In this document: piece by piece, positions 1 through 10,827 of the stretch
Numbering within the stretch: position 1 is the stretch's first letter
How the letters are laid out: every line of letters starts with the position of its first letter
From: Streptomyces sp. CGMCC 4.7035
GTDB lineage: Bacteria; Actinomycetota; Actinomycetes; Streptomycetales; Streptomycetaceae
NCBI RefSeq assembly: GCF_031583065.1
Contig: NZ_CP134053.1
Coordinates: 4,836,001 to 4,900,000 of the forward strand
Length of the DNA: 64,000 nt
Direction of reading: 5' to 3'
Program-made: the position numbers and the translations under genes
The notes under the pieces: model-generated
What the model saw: the letters and a program-made list of their open reading frames with translations, nothing else
What the model was told of the DNA's origin: nothing
Databases searched by the model: none

Positions 1-3
1 GAA

Positions 4-39
4 AAGGCCCCCGCCTCACTCGCCGAGGACGGGGGCCTT
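4..39. terminator. Intrinsic terminator-like hairpin
   Basis: Perfect 10-bp arms (aaggcccccg / cgggggcctt) enclose a 16-nt loop at the left edge of the window. It probably ends a gene lying outside the window, or the M1 peptidase that converges on it. Confidence 0.6.
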
Positions 40-146
40 CCCCATGTACGCCTACCGCTGCTCGGGACATGCCGTCTGCCGGCCCGGCACGAGGGCGTAG
101 CGGCCCTCTCCCGCTAGGTCGACCGGCGCGAGCATGCAACACGCCG

Positions 147-1541
147 TCACCAGATGTGGCGTGCCTCCCAGAAGGGGGCGAGGTCCTTGTCCGTCATGGA
201 CTGGGCGGCCTTCTTGAAGTCAGCGGTGGTGGACACGCCGTACCAATGGTCCTTGGCGTAACGCTTGAGCAGTCGGGCCATGGTGCCGGAACCGACTGTG
301 CGTTCCAGATCGGCCAGGGCGCAGGGCCCGGCTGTGTAGATGAGGTGATATGTGCCGGGGTGTTGCGACCAGTAGGCCATGGAGCCGGTCAGCGAGATGT
401 TGTCGTCGGGCCAGTAGACGTCCGACCAGCAGTCGCGGGTGTCCCAGCCGTAGAAGCGGGCATTGGCGTACTGAGCGAAGCTTTCATCCAGCCACGGTGA
501 GGAGTACTCGTCGTTGCCGACGATGCCGTACCACCACTGGTGCGCCACCTCGTGGACGGCGGCGCCGCCTTCTTCGGTGGTGCCGAGGAGGACGAGGCCG
601 GGATACTCCATGCCACCGCCGAACTGGCTGGTCATCACGAGGTCGATCTCGTCGTACGGGTAACGGCCGAACTCCCGGCCGAACCGGTCGATCGCGGCGA
701 CAGCATCCACGCGGTTGACGTGCACGCCCGCGGCAGGGGTGTCGGGCGCCCAGTACGACTTCACGAGCACTCCCCCGGCCGTGGTATCGGTCGCCATGCG
801 AAACGGGCCCGCCGCCCAGGCGAAGTCCCGCACTCGCTCCGCGACGCTGAGCGTGACCGTACGGCCGGCGCGACCAGGGAACGTTCGGGTGTGGCCGGTC
901 GCCGGCACCTTCAGGGACGACGGGTGGTCGAGTCGGACACGGAAGTCGCTGGTCAGGGCGTAGAAGCTCTCGCCGACCGACACGTAGGGGTCGAGATGCC
1001 ACCCCTTCGTGTCATGCACGGCGAGCACCGGCAGCGCGTTGCCGAGGAAGCGGTAGGCGCCATCGTGGCCGAAGCGGGCATTACGGTCCGGCACAGTGAT
1101 CGAGACGTCGAAGGCGATGGACGTCCGCATATTGCGCGCGAGCGGCCTCGGTAGCGCTATACGCAGAGCTGTGCAGTTCACACCGAGATGGTTCGGTGTG
1201 CCACCGCGTACCCTCGTCACCGTGACGGGAGAGGGCGCAGCGGGCGTACCGCATTTGTCCTCGCCGTTGCCCCACAGACGTAGGTACACCTCGCGCAGAG
1301 GCTGATCGGACCCGTTCCGGAACGACACCCGCTGCCGTCCCGTCCAGTGGCTGCCGTCGGCGTCGGATCGCAGGACCACGTCGTAGCGAGCGCGATCGGG
1401 CGTCGCGGCGGCCGTGGATAATCCCTGTCCCGGCGCCGCGCTCGCATCACTCATACCGCCGCCCAGTGCCGTGAACAGCATGAACAACACGGTGAACAGA
1501 CGACGACCGGACCTGGGCGAACATATGGATGACGGTGACAT
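147..1541 (-). CDS. Secreted M1 family metallopeptidase
   Basis: Zinc-dependent aminopeptidase-type protein of about 465 aa, probably exported. From the ATG at 1541, the N-terminus has an Arg-rich start, a hydrophobic stretch (about residues 16-27) and an Ala-rich cleavage region (near 33-37), as in a Sec signal peptide. The zinc signature HEVAH lies at about 330-334 and the third ligand Glu (WLDES) 19 residues further on, giving HExxH-x18-E. The exopeptidase-type motif GGMEY is just upstream (about 309-313). The C-terminal HEAT-like domain of aminopeptidase N is absent, so this is the short secreted M1 type. The reading frame continues upstream to 1793, but that part is Arg-rich and unlike a protein. 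A GTG at 1559 is an alternative start; neither has a strong ribosome site. Confidence 0.9.
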   Translation of the reverse strand: MSPSSICSPRSGRRLFTVLFMLFTALGGGMSDASAAPGQGLSTAAATPDRARYDVVLRSDADGSHWTGRQRVSFRNGSDQPLREVYLRLWGNGEDKCGTPAAPSPVTVTRVRGGTPNHLGVNCTALRIALPRPLARNMRTSIAFDVSITVPDRNARFGHDGAYRFLGNALPVLAVHDTKGWHLDPYVSVGESFYALTSDFRVRLDHPSSLKVPATGHTRTFPGRAGRTVTLSVAERVRDFAWAAGPFRMATDTTAGGVLVKSYWAPDTPAAGVHVNRVDAVAAIDRFGREFGRYPYDEIDLVMTSQFGGGMEYPGLVLLGTTEEGGAAVHEVAHQWWYGIVGNDEYSSPWLDESFAQYANARFYGWDTRDCWSDVYWPDDNISLTGSMAYWSQHPGTYHLIYTAGPCALADLERTVGSGTMARLLKRYAKDHWYGVSTTADFKKAAQSMTDKDLAPFWEARHIW

Positions 1542-1684
1542 GCCAGCGGATACTGTCACATCACACCGCCAGTGGACCCCACTTGGACAGAACTGTCCGT
1601 GGAAGGAGGTGCGGTCGCGGCGAAGTGGGTTCGAGCGCTCGATTGTCCCGGCCCTGGGCCTTCCCGACAAGCAACGCTCGAGGC

Positions 1685-1903
1685 ATGTGCGGCGAACGCG
1701 GCCCTGCGCCATTCGCGTTCCGGGTGATCGCAGTCGTCGCCGAGGAGCATCCACGCTGCCCGTCCCACAACCTGATGACTGCCGCCCGGGCACGCGCCCG
1801 CGTCATCGGCTCCGGCCGCGCGCTGCGGCTGCGCGTCGAAGCAGCCTCACTGCTCGATGACCTCGGCCACAGCGTCCGCATCCGCTTCCTGGCAGCAGCG
1901 TGA
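1685..1903 (+). CDS. Possible small hypothetical ORF
   Basis: A 72-codon reading frame starting at an ATG in the 0.5-kb gap between the M1 peptidase and the next gene. Its second half has an amphipathic, Ala/Arg/Leu-rich composition that could be protein, but I recognise no family and see no good ribosome site. It may be the degenerate tail of a lost gene. The rest of 1560-2080 shows nothing further. Confidence 0.2.
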   Translation: MCGERGPAPFAFRVIAVVAEEHPRCPSHNLMTAARARARVIGSGRALRLRVEAASLLDDLGHSVRIRFLAAA

Positions 1904-2082
1904 CGGACAAACCACCGGGCCCCCGCGGGACCTGCCTTCCCGAAACCCATCCCGCCCATGCCGGCTGAGGTCTGCGCGGCCTGAAGGACGGGGCCCGCAC
2001 ACGTTCAGCCAGGGCACGTCACAACGCGGCGAAACGGTCTGACGCGGCATTAAGATCTCCGAACCGATTATGGGGGGGCAAC

Positions 2083-3036
2083 GTGGCCATCGACGTAGTC
2101 GACGCCGTCAGGCTCGTGAAGACGAACCGACAGAGGGACAAGCGTCTGCTTGAGTGCGAGGAGGAACTCGATCGGCGGGCCGCCAAGGAGAACGCTGCCC
2201 TGCAGGAGGCACGGCAGACGCTCTACGACGAAGCCCTCGTCCCCTTCCGTGACGTCTATCAGCGTCTCAAGCACGTCGAGCCGGTCGAGCCGGCCCCGAT
2301 CGAGAGGCCAACCGCCGGCGACAAGGCGGGCATCGAACCTCGGCAGCCTCGCAAAATTACCGTGCCGCCCGCCGTCCGCATCCTGGCAGGCGGCGCCCTC
2401 CTGGTAGCCGTCCCGCTCGTCGTTGGTCACACTGCCAAGGCAGGCTCCTATCGCGCGGTGCGAACCTTCGCCTCCGCCTCCACCGGCAGGCCGATCAAGA
2501 CACTGCACGGGGCGGCGGCCCGCAACGCCACAGAAGCGTGGTTCGGCCTCGGGCCCATTGGGGCGGGCGGAGGCGGGAGGGCGGCTGGGAAAAGGTTGCT
2601 GGACAAGATCGAGACGACTTCGGCCCACCTCACGCGGGAAGCCATTGCGAAGTGGCAGACCCAGGCGCTCAAAGAAAGCCAGCAGAAGAAGGCACGAGAC
2701 CTGGATCGGCGCGAGACGAAGACGACGATGAGGCAGGGCGAGGCCCCCGCGCTGCATGAGCGCAGCAAGGACATGCAGCGCGTCCTGCAGGACCTCCGGT
2801 GCGCGCTGGTGAGACGGCTCCCGTCATTCACCACACTGGTCGAAGCGTGCGACGACTTCGCCCGATACGACTCCCGTCAGCGCGCAGAGGTGGCGGCGAT
2901 AGTCGATCTCGACGGCCTCGCCGTCAGGGTCATGAATTGCCCGATCACTGATGCAGACGGACGGCTGACCGAGGAATCGGGGCAGGTCGTCGCCGACGCC
3001 GAGGCCCGACTCCGGGCGATGGAAACCGAGTCGTGA
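2083..3036 (+). CDS. Hypothetical coiled-coil protein with a glycine-rich hydrophobic centre
   Basis: 317 aa; family not recognised. It starts at a GTG preceded by a G-run (2072-2078) that can serve as ribosome site. Residues 1-65 are highly charged with heptad-like Leu/Ala spacing (coiled coil). Residues about 98-116 form a hydrophobic stretch that could be a membrane segment. A glycine-rich patch (GAGGGG, about 160-166) follows, and residues about 167-260 are again highly charged and helical. Gly-rich hydrophobic hinges between coiled coils occur in some bacterial membrane-associated proteins, but that is only an analogy. It stands alone; the downstream GNAT gene converges on it. Confidence 0.65.
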   Translation: MAIDVVDAVRLVKTNRQRDKRLLECEEELDRRAAKENAALQEARQTLYDEALVPFRDVYQRLKHVEPVEPAPIERPTAGDKAGIEPRQPRKITVPPAVRILAGGALLVAVPLVVGHTAKAGSYRAVRTFASASTGRPIKTLHGAAARNATEAWFGLGPIGAGGGGRAAGKRLLDKIETTSAHLTREAIAKWQTQALKESQQKKARDLDRRETKTTMRQGEAPALHERSKDMQRVLQDLRCALVRRLPSFTTLVEACDDFARYDSRQRAEVAAIVDLDGLAVRVMNCPITDADGRLTEESGQVVADAEARLRAMETES

Positions 3037-3090
3037 GCTCAGCTCCGGTACCTCGTCCGCTCGGGCTGCCGATTCGTAGAGCAGCTTCCG

Positions 3091-3582
3091 TCACTTCAGT
3101 TCCATGAGGATGTCAGCGCGGGCGTAATAGTCGGCCACCGGGAGACGGTTGCGGGTGATCCTGACGAACCCGGCCTCCTCGTACAGGTGGATGGCGGGAG
3201 CCAGCTTGCTGTTTGTGCCGAGGAACAGTCGGGTCGCACCACGTGCCTGGGCACGGTCGGTCGCTGCGGCTATGAGTTGGCGGCCGATGCCGCGTCCCTG
3301 CGCGGCGGGGGCCACGGCCATCTTCGCCAGCTCGAACACGGCGTCCGGATAAGCCAAAAGCGCGACGCACCCGACAACGGCGCCCCTGCCCTGCTCGCGC
3401 GCCACGAGCACATCACCGCCCGGGCCCACGATGCGGCCGAACGGATCTCCGAGAACCGCCCGGTCCTCTTCCTGAAGGGTGAACAGGCGGGAGATCCACT
3501 CCTCGTTCAACGCGCGGAACGCGTCGGCATCACTTTGCGAGGCGATCGAGGAGACCACGGCGGGAGCAGAGGTGTGCGGCAT
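3091..3582 (-). CDS. GNAT family N-acetyltransferase
   Basis: 163 aa with the typical single GNAT fold. It would transfer an acetyl group from acetyl-CoA to an unidentified amine. The acetyl-CoA pyrophosphate loop is clear as Q-G-R-G-I-G (about residues 103-108), preceded by the V-A-P strand (motif A). The C-terminal LYEEAGF followed by a basic segment is motif B. Full length. It is transcribed divergently from the LysR-type gene across 99 bp, an arrangement that commonly means the regulator controls the neighbour. Substrate cannot be deduced. Confidence 0.85.
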   Translation of the reverse strand: MPHTSAPAVVSSIASQSDADAFRALNEEWISRLFTLQEEDRAVLGDPFGRIVGPGGDVLVAREQGRGAVVGCVALLAYPDAVFELAKMAVAPAAQGRGIGRQLIAAATDRAQARGATRLFLGTNSKLAPAIHLYEEAGFVRITRNRLPVADYYARADILMELK

Positions 3583-3681
3583 GAGGCGGGTTTCCCTTCG
3601 TGTGTAGCTCCCCGCTAGCCTCCGGCCCTACTTACCCATATGTCCAATACAAGCAATAGCCCATATCAATAAGCTTGAACT
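3583..3681. promoter_or_regulatory. Divergent promoter region between GNAT and LysR genes
   Basis: This 99-bp stretch is clearly AT-richer than its surroundings (about 3630-3680) and holds two copies of CCATAT (near 3635 and 3661), compatible with a LysR-type binding region. No exact T-N11-A box is claimed. Confidence 0.4.
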
Positions 3682-4638
3682 ATGGATCAGCGAATCGAGC
3701 TCCGCCACCTGCGGTACTTTCTGGCTGTGGCCGAGGAACTCCACTTCGGCCGTGCCGCCCAGCGGCTGAACATCGCTCAGCCCGCCCTGTCCCAGCAGAT
3801 CAGGCAGCTCGAGAAGATCGTCGGTGTCGAGCTGTTCCGGCGGACCTCTCGAAGCGTCCGCCTCACAGACGCGGGAGCGACGTTCCAGCCACGGGCGAGG
3901 GACCTTCTGGGCCGTCTGGCGGCCGACGTCGACGAGGCCGGCCGTGTCGGGCGCGGCGAGGCCGGTCGCCTGGATGTCGCCTTCATCACTTCCGCCACCG
4001 CGATCGTCAGCGAACGGCTCCGTGAATTCTCCCGCTGCCGTCCAGACGTCCAGGTCAAACTGCACGACGGCTTCACCGTCGATGTCCTGGCGGCCCTGGA
4101 ACGGGGCACGGCCGACATCGGTATCGTGCGAGATGCTGAGAAGCGAGACGACATCGACCTTTCCCTGCTGACAACGGAACGGTTCGTCGCCGTCATCCCC
4201 ACAGACCACCCCGCCGCAAGGGCTGATCATGTGGCAGCAAAGGCGCTGGCCGCTGACCCGCTGATCCTGTTCCCGCGTTCAGCAGGAGCCCAGGCGTTCG
4301 ACGTGAACACACAGCCGTTGCGGGACGCCGGCATCGACGTCCAGGTCGCGCAAGAGTGCTCGAACTGGCACACCATCATCATGTTCGTCGCCGCCGGCCT
4401 TGGCGTCACCATCGCCCCATACAGCGTCACGACACTGCTCCCCGCAGGCGCCCAACGTCTTGAACTCGACGGACCTCCCACAATGAGCCGGATCTTCATG
4501 GCCACCCGCCGAGGAGACAACCGTCCCCTCGTACAAGCCTTCATCGCAGCATCCGAGTCCGTGACAGGTCGCGGCCACGACCGGACGACGAGAGCCCGGG
4601 GTGGTGCGGGCAGCCAGCCGGTCTTGCGCCGTAGATGA
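3682..4638 (+). CDS. LysR family transcriptional regulator
   Basis: 318 aa cytoplasmic regulator. The N-terminal winged helix-turn-helix is textbook: RHLRYFLAVAEE, then AQPALSQQIRQLE as recognition helix (residues about 6-65). An effector-binding domain of two periplasmic-binding-like lobes follows (about 90-300). Length is normal for the family. Start ATG is at 3682. It is divergent from the GNAT acetyltransferase, its likeliest target. The last 20 residues are Arg-rich and may be a slightly extended tail. Effector unknown. Confidence 0.93.
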   Translation: MDQRIELRHLRYFLAVAEELHFGRAAQRLNIAQPALSQQIRQLEKIVGVELFRRTSRSVRLTDAGATFQPRARDLLGRLAADVDEAGRVGRGEAGRLDVAFITSATAIVSERLREFSRCRPDVQVKLHDGFTVDVLAALERGTADIGIVRDAEKRDDIDLSLLTTERFVAVIPTDHPAARADHVAAKALAADPLILFPRSAGAQAFDVNTQPLRDAGIDVQVAQECSNWHTIIMFVAAGLGVTIAPYSVTTLLPAGAQRLELDGPPTMSRIFMATRRGDNRPLVQAFIAASESVTGRGHDRTTRARGGAGSQPVLRRR

Positions 4639-4872
4639 TCGCCACGTTCGTCCGGTACGCCGGCCGCGCGGCCGCGGTGGACCACTCCGCCGAGTACATC
4701 GCCGCCGACATGTCGTCGGTGATTCACACACGGCCGTCCTCGCCGAGGAACCCGCCAACCACGTCGGCATCCCTCCTCGAGGGCGTGTTCTTCGAACGCT
4801 GCTTGTTCCACGGTCCTGTTCGCCACCCGTGATCAGTCCGAAGGCGTGGGAGCTCTCCTGGTAGACGTCGAC

Positions 4873-4905
4873 GGAGTGGAGCCAGGATGATCCTGGCTCC
4901 ACTCC
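4873..4905. terminator. Strong terminator hairpin
   Basis: Perfect 15-bp inverted repeat (ggagtggagccagga / tcctggctccactcc) with a 3-nt loop, lying 15 bp beyond the stop of the esterase pseudogene on the minus strand. It ends the xlnA-esterase unit. The remaining 4639-4872 has no recognisable gene. Confidence 0.85.
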
Positions 4906-4919
4906 ATGATGCGGGCATG

Positions 4920-6040
4920 TCACTGGAACTGTGCGAAGAACCTCCAGATCTCTGCCTTGGTCCAGGTGGCGACGCCGCTTTCGTTGGGGGAGCCGTCGAC
5001 CGGACCGGGTATGTGGTCTCCGTCGAACGCGGCCCATTGGACCGGGTACCCGGCACGGCAGCCCGAGTAGGTGGTGGTGATGTGCGTTCGGCTGCCCGGC
5101 ACGGGCTCGCGCGGGCTCTGGGGAGTGCAGCCGTTGTTGCTGACGAATCTGTCGCGCAGGGACCGTCCTTGCGTGATGTTGAGGACGGAGTCGCTGATGC
5201 CGTGGATTCCGAAGTAGGCGATGGGCTGGGTGCCGCCGCTACACCCGCTGGTCTCGGCGCCGGACATGACCGCGACGGCCCTGAAGACGTTCGCCCGGGA
5301 GCATGCGAGTGCGTAGCTCATGCCGCCGCCCCAGCTGAATCCCGTGGCGAAGAGCTGTGCCGTGTTGACGCAGAGGCCGCCCTCGATTTGCCGGATCATG
5401 TCGTCGACGAAGGTGACGTCCTCACCGCCCGCATTGGCCCAGCCGTTGCCGAGGCCCTGGGGGGCGACGAGGATAGCGGTGTTGTTCGACTGTTCCTGTT
5501 GGCCGTAGTAGGACCAGGCGTTCCCGCTCGCTCCGCCCGAGGCGACGTCGGCGGCGGTTCCGCCCCGCCAGTGGAACGCGAAGATCAGCCGGTAGGGGTG
5601 GCTGTTGTTGTAGTTGTCGGGAACCCTGAGGATGAAGCTGCGGCTCTTACCGCTGCTCTGAATCGTGTGCGTACCGCTCGTCAGAGTCGGGGCGCTGCCG
5701 CATCCGCCGCCACCCGACGACAGCTTGATCATCTGCCATTGCTGGTTGGCGCCGCCCCAGTCGGTGTACTGCACGACGTTGCCGCCGTCGGCGGTGGAGG
5801 CGCCCTGCACCTCCACCGCCTTGCCACTGTTGCGGTTGATCAGCCGGACGTGACCCGCGTCGGAGTCGGCCAGGCGGAACTGCTGGTTGGCCCCGTTACC
5901 GTCGGCCCACTGCTGGATCGCCCGGTCATCGCCGCGACAAGCATGCCGGTCGCGAGGGCCGCTGCCACCACGGCGGTGAACCGGGACCACCAGCGATGTC
6001 TTGGTGGAGGGGCGGGGGAAGCCGCACCGTACGTCTTCAT
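4920..6040 (-). pseudogene. CE1-type feruloyl/acetylxylan esterase with CBM13 domain, frame-broken after the signal peptide
   Basis: The body (frame open from about 5990 to 4920) encodes a partial ricin-type beta-trefoil (two Q-x-W repeats, NQQF and NQQWQM) followed by a CE1/PHB-depolymerase-like esterase of about 230 aa. The nucleophile motif is G-F-S-W-G-G, and an oxyanion-type HWRGG motif and a C-terminal DGDHIPG His are present. The start is in another frame: an ATG at 6040, with a good GGAAGGAG ribosome site, begins a signal peptide (hydrophobic AVVAAALATGMLVAA) that runs out of frame near 5930. The first trefoil repeat is also missing, so an internal deletion has fused leader to body out of frame. 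It lies 31 bp downstream of xlnA on the same strand, so the intact form would have been co-expressed with the xylanase. Confidence 0.85.
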
Positions 6041-6071
6041 CGATTCACTCCTTCCTTTGTGGCAGGTCCCA

Positions 6072-7601
<1,530 letters not shown>

Positions 7602-7768
7602 TTACGGGATCACCGGACATCGCGGTCGTGCAGCCGGGACGATCTCGACCGGCGCGGACAGCACCCGGTCGGCCTCCGGGTGACGTACGGGGCATTCAGA
7701 GTGAAGGAGCCCTGGGAGCGGCAGGTCGCCGCTGGACCGTCCGACGGCCACGCCGATATCCCCGGGTT

Positions 7769-8008
7769 CTACCCCCCTTCGCAGGTCGAGCCCAGCGAAA
7801 GAGGGCCGGCAGACCCACCGAGAACTCCGGGTAGGTGAAGCTGGTCCAGCTGAGCCCGTACCCGAAGGGGAACAGCGGGGTCGGCCATGGACGTGCGGAG
7901 GGGAGCGGACTCGGCGGGGACGGCGAGCAACGCCGGCGCCAGGACGTGGAGGACGACCACGGCCGCGCGTACCGGACACGGGCGGCGGCGGTGTTTCGAC
8001 AGAGGCAT
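7769..8008 (-). pseudogene. GH3 beta-xylosidase/glucosidase remnant (leader plus C-terminal motif only)
   Basis: An ATG at 8008 opens an Arg-rich signal peptide (AAVVVLHVLAPALLAVPA) in one frame. Only about 25 codons later a neighbouring frame contains LFPFGYGLSWTSFTY (7822-7878), the signature at the end of the (alpha/beta)6 domain of GH3 enzymes. The roughly 700 residues normally between are gone. The tail after TYPEF is not recognisable, so the fibronectin-III-like end is also lost. It sits between xlnA and the GH62 gene, where a beta-xylosidase would complete xylan breakdown. Confidence 0.75.
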
Positions 8009-8267
8009 GGGGGTACTCCATCGCGGCTCAGCCGGGGGACCGCCACGCGGCGTCGCGTACCTCTCCAACTGCGCGAAGAGCCAGGATGCGCTGGCGCGAA
8101 CCTCACCGGAACGGAAACGGGGTGGCGCGGGTGCTGTGGTGCACGGATCTGTCGTGCAGCACAGATTGCCCAGGGCCAGCGTCGTTCGCTATCTCGAACT
8201 ATGACCGGCTTCCCAGACAGGGATGATTGAGGGATTGACGGTGGATCGTCAACACTCCCCGCAGAAG
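8009..8267. other. Stretch without recognisable gene
   Basis: Upstream flank of the GH3 remnant on the minus strand. I see no coding signal on either strand, only shadow frames. Confidence 0.4.
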
Positions 8268-8738
8268 AAGTTTCCGTTCCCTGCTCGAAACTTTCCGGAA
8301 TCCCGGCGAGTCGGACGGGGAACCGCCGGCCCCACAGCGCCGCCGCCGGCGGATGCCGTAGGACCGGGGCCCGGACGAGTGTGCTCATCACGAGGCGGTC
8401 GCCGCGCGCAGGGCCCGGACGAAAGGCTCGACCAGCACATCGGCGGACTCGCGCGCCCCCCCCGAGGCGACGGGGGCCACGTTCCGGCCGCCGCGCGAGG
8501 CCGAGTACCCGCCAGGGTCGGATGCTGCTTGCTCAACTCCTCTCCTCCGCGTGGGCGCCTTGGACCTGGCGAGCTGTATCGCAAACTTCCGGAGAACTTC
8601 CGGTCGAGAGGATGGCTCGGCAGACCCAAGGAGAGGCGCTGTTTATGGACAGATCGGCGACAGGACCTTGACCGGGAGGCCCCGCATTCCTAGCTTGTGG
8701 CGTCACAGAGTCCGAGAAGTTTCCGTAAGGTTTCCGAG
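8268..8738. promoter_or_regulatory. Cluster of GTTTCCG / AACTTTCCGG-type boxes upstream of GH62 and the GH3 remnant
   Basis: Repeated short boxes: AAGTTTCCGTT (8268-8278), CGAAACTTTCCGGAA (8286-8300), two AACTTCCGG units 11 bp apart (8584-8592 and 8595-8603), and AAGTTTCCG plus GGTTTCCGAG (8717-8738). They resemble the GAAA-N-TTTC-type boxes known upstream of Streptomyces xylanase genes and probably bind a xylan/xylose-responsive repressor. No other gene is seen between 8300 and 8970. Confidence 0.5.
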
Positions 8739-8973
8739 ACTGAACTGACATTTCCCGCCCCGTCACAACCGGCCGTCAGCTGGGGCGACTGAAGGCCGGA
8801 CGCCGCTCTCATCTCGGCCCACGGCGAAGTGCTCCGGCCTGAGCGCCCAGAGCACCAGCTCTTCGGCATATGCGGCCGCCTTCGCGCCTCTGCCGTCCCT
8901 GACCCCCCGGCGCGGCCGCTCCGCGGTTCATCGGAGTCACCTCACCCCCGCCCCCAGAAAAGGAGGCCCCCTG

Positions 8974-10440
8974 ATGTGGTTTCGCCGTCCGTCCCCGCTC
9001 CGTCCAAGCCGCATACTCGCCGTCCTTGCGCCCTTGCTGCTCGTGGCTACCTTCCTCGGTGCCCAGCCCGCCGACGCGGCGACCATCGACCCCAACGCCT
9101 CGTATGTGCTGGTCAACCGCAACAGCGGCAAGGCCCTGGACGTCTACAACCTGGCGACCGACGACGGCGCCCGCATCACCCAGTGGACCAGGAACGATCA
9201 GAACCAGCAGCAGTGGCAGTTCGTCGACTCCGGAGGCGGCTACTACCGCATCAGGTCCCGCCACTCCGGCAAGGTCCTGGACGTCCACAACTGGTCCACC
9301 GCGAACGGCGGCTCGATCGTCCAGTGGGCCGACTTGAATGCCACCAACCAGCAGTGGCGGCTGGCCGACAGCTCGGATGGCTACGTGAGGTTCATTTCGC
9401 GCCACAGCAACAAGGCCCTCGAAGTACAAGGTGCCTCCACCGCGGACAACGCGAACATCGTCCAGTACGACGACTGGGGCGGCGCCAACCAGCAGTGGCA
9501 GCTCGTCAAGGTCGGCGGCGGCACACCCGGCCCCTGCGATCTTCCATCGACATACCGCTGGACATCAACGGGCGCGCTGGCGCAGCCCAAGCCGGGGTGG
9601 GTCTCGCTCAAGGACTTCACCGTCGTTCCCTACAACGGCAGGCAACTCGTCTACGCGACGACGCACGACACAGGGACGAGCTGGGGTTCGATGAACTTCG
9701 GCCTGTTCACCAACTGGTCGGAGATGGCCTCGGCCGGCCAGAACACGATGTCAGCTTCCACCGTCGCGCCCACGCTCTTCTACTTCGCACCGAAGAACAT
9801 CTGGGTGCTCGCCTACCAATGGGGTGGGACCGCCTTCTCCTACCGGACGTCGAGCGACCCCACCAACCCGAATGGCTGGTCATCCCAGCAGGTGCTCTTC
9901 TCCGGAAGCATCCCCGGCTCCGGGACCGGACCCATCGACCAGACGCTCATCGCTGACGGAACGAACATGTACCTGTTCTTCGCCGGTGACAACGGCAAGA
10001 TCTACCGGGCCAGTATGCCGATCGGGAACTTCCCGGGCAGCTTCGGCACGAACTCGACAGTGATCATGAGCGATACGACGAACAACCTGTTCGAAGCCCC
10101 GCAGGTCTACAAGCTCCAGGGCCAGAACCGCTACCTCATGATCGTCGAGGCGATCGGCTCGCAGGGCCGCTACTTCCGCTCGTTCACAGCCCCCAGTCTG
10201 AACGGCTCATGGACACCTCAGGCCGCGACCGAGAGCAATCCCTTCGCCGGCAAGGCCAACAGCGGCGCCACCTGGACCAACGACATCAGCCACGGCGAAC
10301 TGATCCGCACCAGCCCCGATCAGACCATGACCGTCGATCCCTGCCATCTGCAGTTGCTCTACCAGGGACGCAGCCCCAACTCCGGCGGCGACTACGGCCT
10401 CCTCCCCTACCGTCCGGGCCTGCTGACACTGCAGCGCTGA
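8974..10440 (+). CDS. GH62 alpha-L-arabinofuranosidase with N-terminal CBM13
   Basis: Secreted 488-aa enzyme that removes arabinose side chains from arabinoxylan. A signal peptide ends at QPADAA (about residue 31). Residues about 35-180 form a ricin-type trefoil with QQQWQF, NQQWRL and NQQWQL. The GH62 five-bladed propeller follows (about 183-488), with the family start [10 protein letters not shown], the KDFTVV strand carrying the catalytic base Asp, and the LFEAPQVY strand carrying the acid Glu. The ATG has AAAAGGAGG at 8958-8966. Domain order matches the arabinofuranosidase next to xlnA in S. coelicolor/S. lividans (abfB). Intact and ended by a strong hairpin. Confidence 0.95.
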   Translation: MWFRRPSPLRPSRILAVLAPLLLVATFLGAQPADAATIDPNASYVLVNRNSGKALDVYNLATDDGARITQWTRNDQNQQQWQFVDSGGGYYRIRSRHSGKVLDVHNWSTANGGSIVQWADLNATNQQWRLADSSDGYVRFISRHSNKALEVQGASTADNANIVQYDDWGGANQQWQLVKVGGGTPGPCDLPSTYRWTSTGALAQPKPGWVSLKDFTVVPYNGRQLVYATTHDTGTSWGSMNFGLFTNWSEMASAGQNTMSASTVAPTLFYFAPKNIWVLAYQWGGTAFSYRTSSDPTNPNGWSSQQVLFSGSIPGSGTGPIDQTLIADGTNMYLFFAGDNGKIYRASMPIGNFPGSFGTNSTVIMSDTTNNLFEAPQVYKLQGQNRYLMIVEAIGSQGRYFRSFTAPSLNGSWTPQAATESNPFAGKANSGATWTNDISHGELIRTSPDQTMTVDPCHLQLLYQGRSPNSGGDYGLLPYRPGLLTLQR

Positions 10441-10479
10441 CGGCGTGACACGGGTCCTGCTCCGGCATGGAGCCGGCGT

Positions 10480-10508
10480 GGCGGGCTCGGCGAAAGGCCG
10501 AGCCCGCC
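10480..10508 (+). terminator. Terminator of the GH62 gene
   Basis: Perfect 12-bp arms (ggcgggctcggc / gccgagcccgcc) around a 5-nt GAAAG loop, 40 bp after the GH62 stop codon. Confidence 0.85.
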
Positions 10509-10511
10509 GGG

Positions 10512-10694
10512 TCACGCGACAACGGTGTTGACGACCTGGCCCTCCAGCGCGCGGACCACCCCACGGGCGATGCGGTGTCCCGACTCCTGCATGATGACGT
10601 CGTGGAAGGCGCGGTCGTGCTCCGCGTACCTGACGGGGTCGTCCACGAATCGGAGACCTTGGACCAGACGATGACGTCCCGCTCCACTCCACAA
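10512..10694 (-). pseudogene. GntR-type (FCD domain) regulator fragment
   Basis: About 50 codons on the minus strand read like the end of a FadR/GntR effector domain: RYAEHDRAFHDVIMQESG followed by a helix and short tail ending in a stop. The DNA-binding domain and most of the FCD domain are absent, and upstream sequence (to 10827) shows no continuation in any frame. Confidence 0.5.
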
Positions 10695-10827
10695 CTCTTT
10701 GCCTTCCGGGGCTTAGGCTTGATCGCGCTGCGGTCCGGCGACGGCCGCCCGGCCAAGCGCCCGGATCTGCTGCCGTACGAGGGACCGGCCGCCTGGGGAG
10801 TACGGAACGCTGCGGAGGGAGTCCCGC

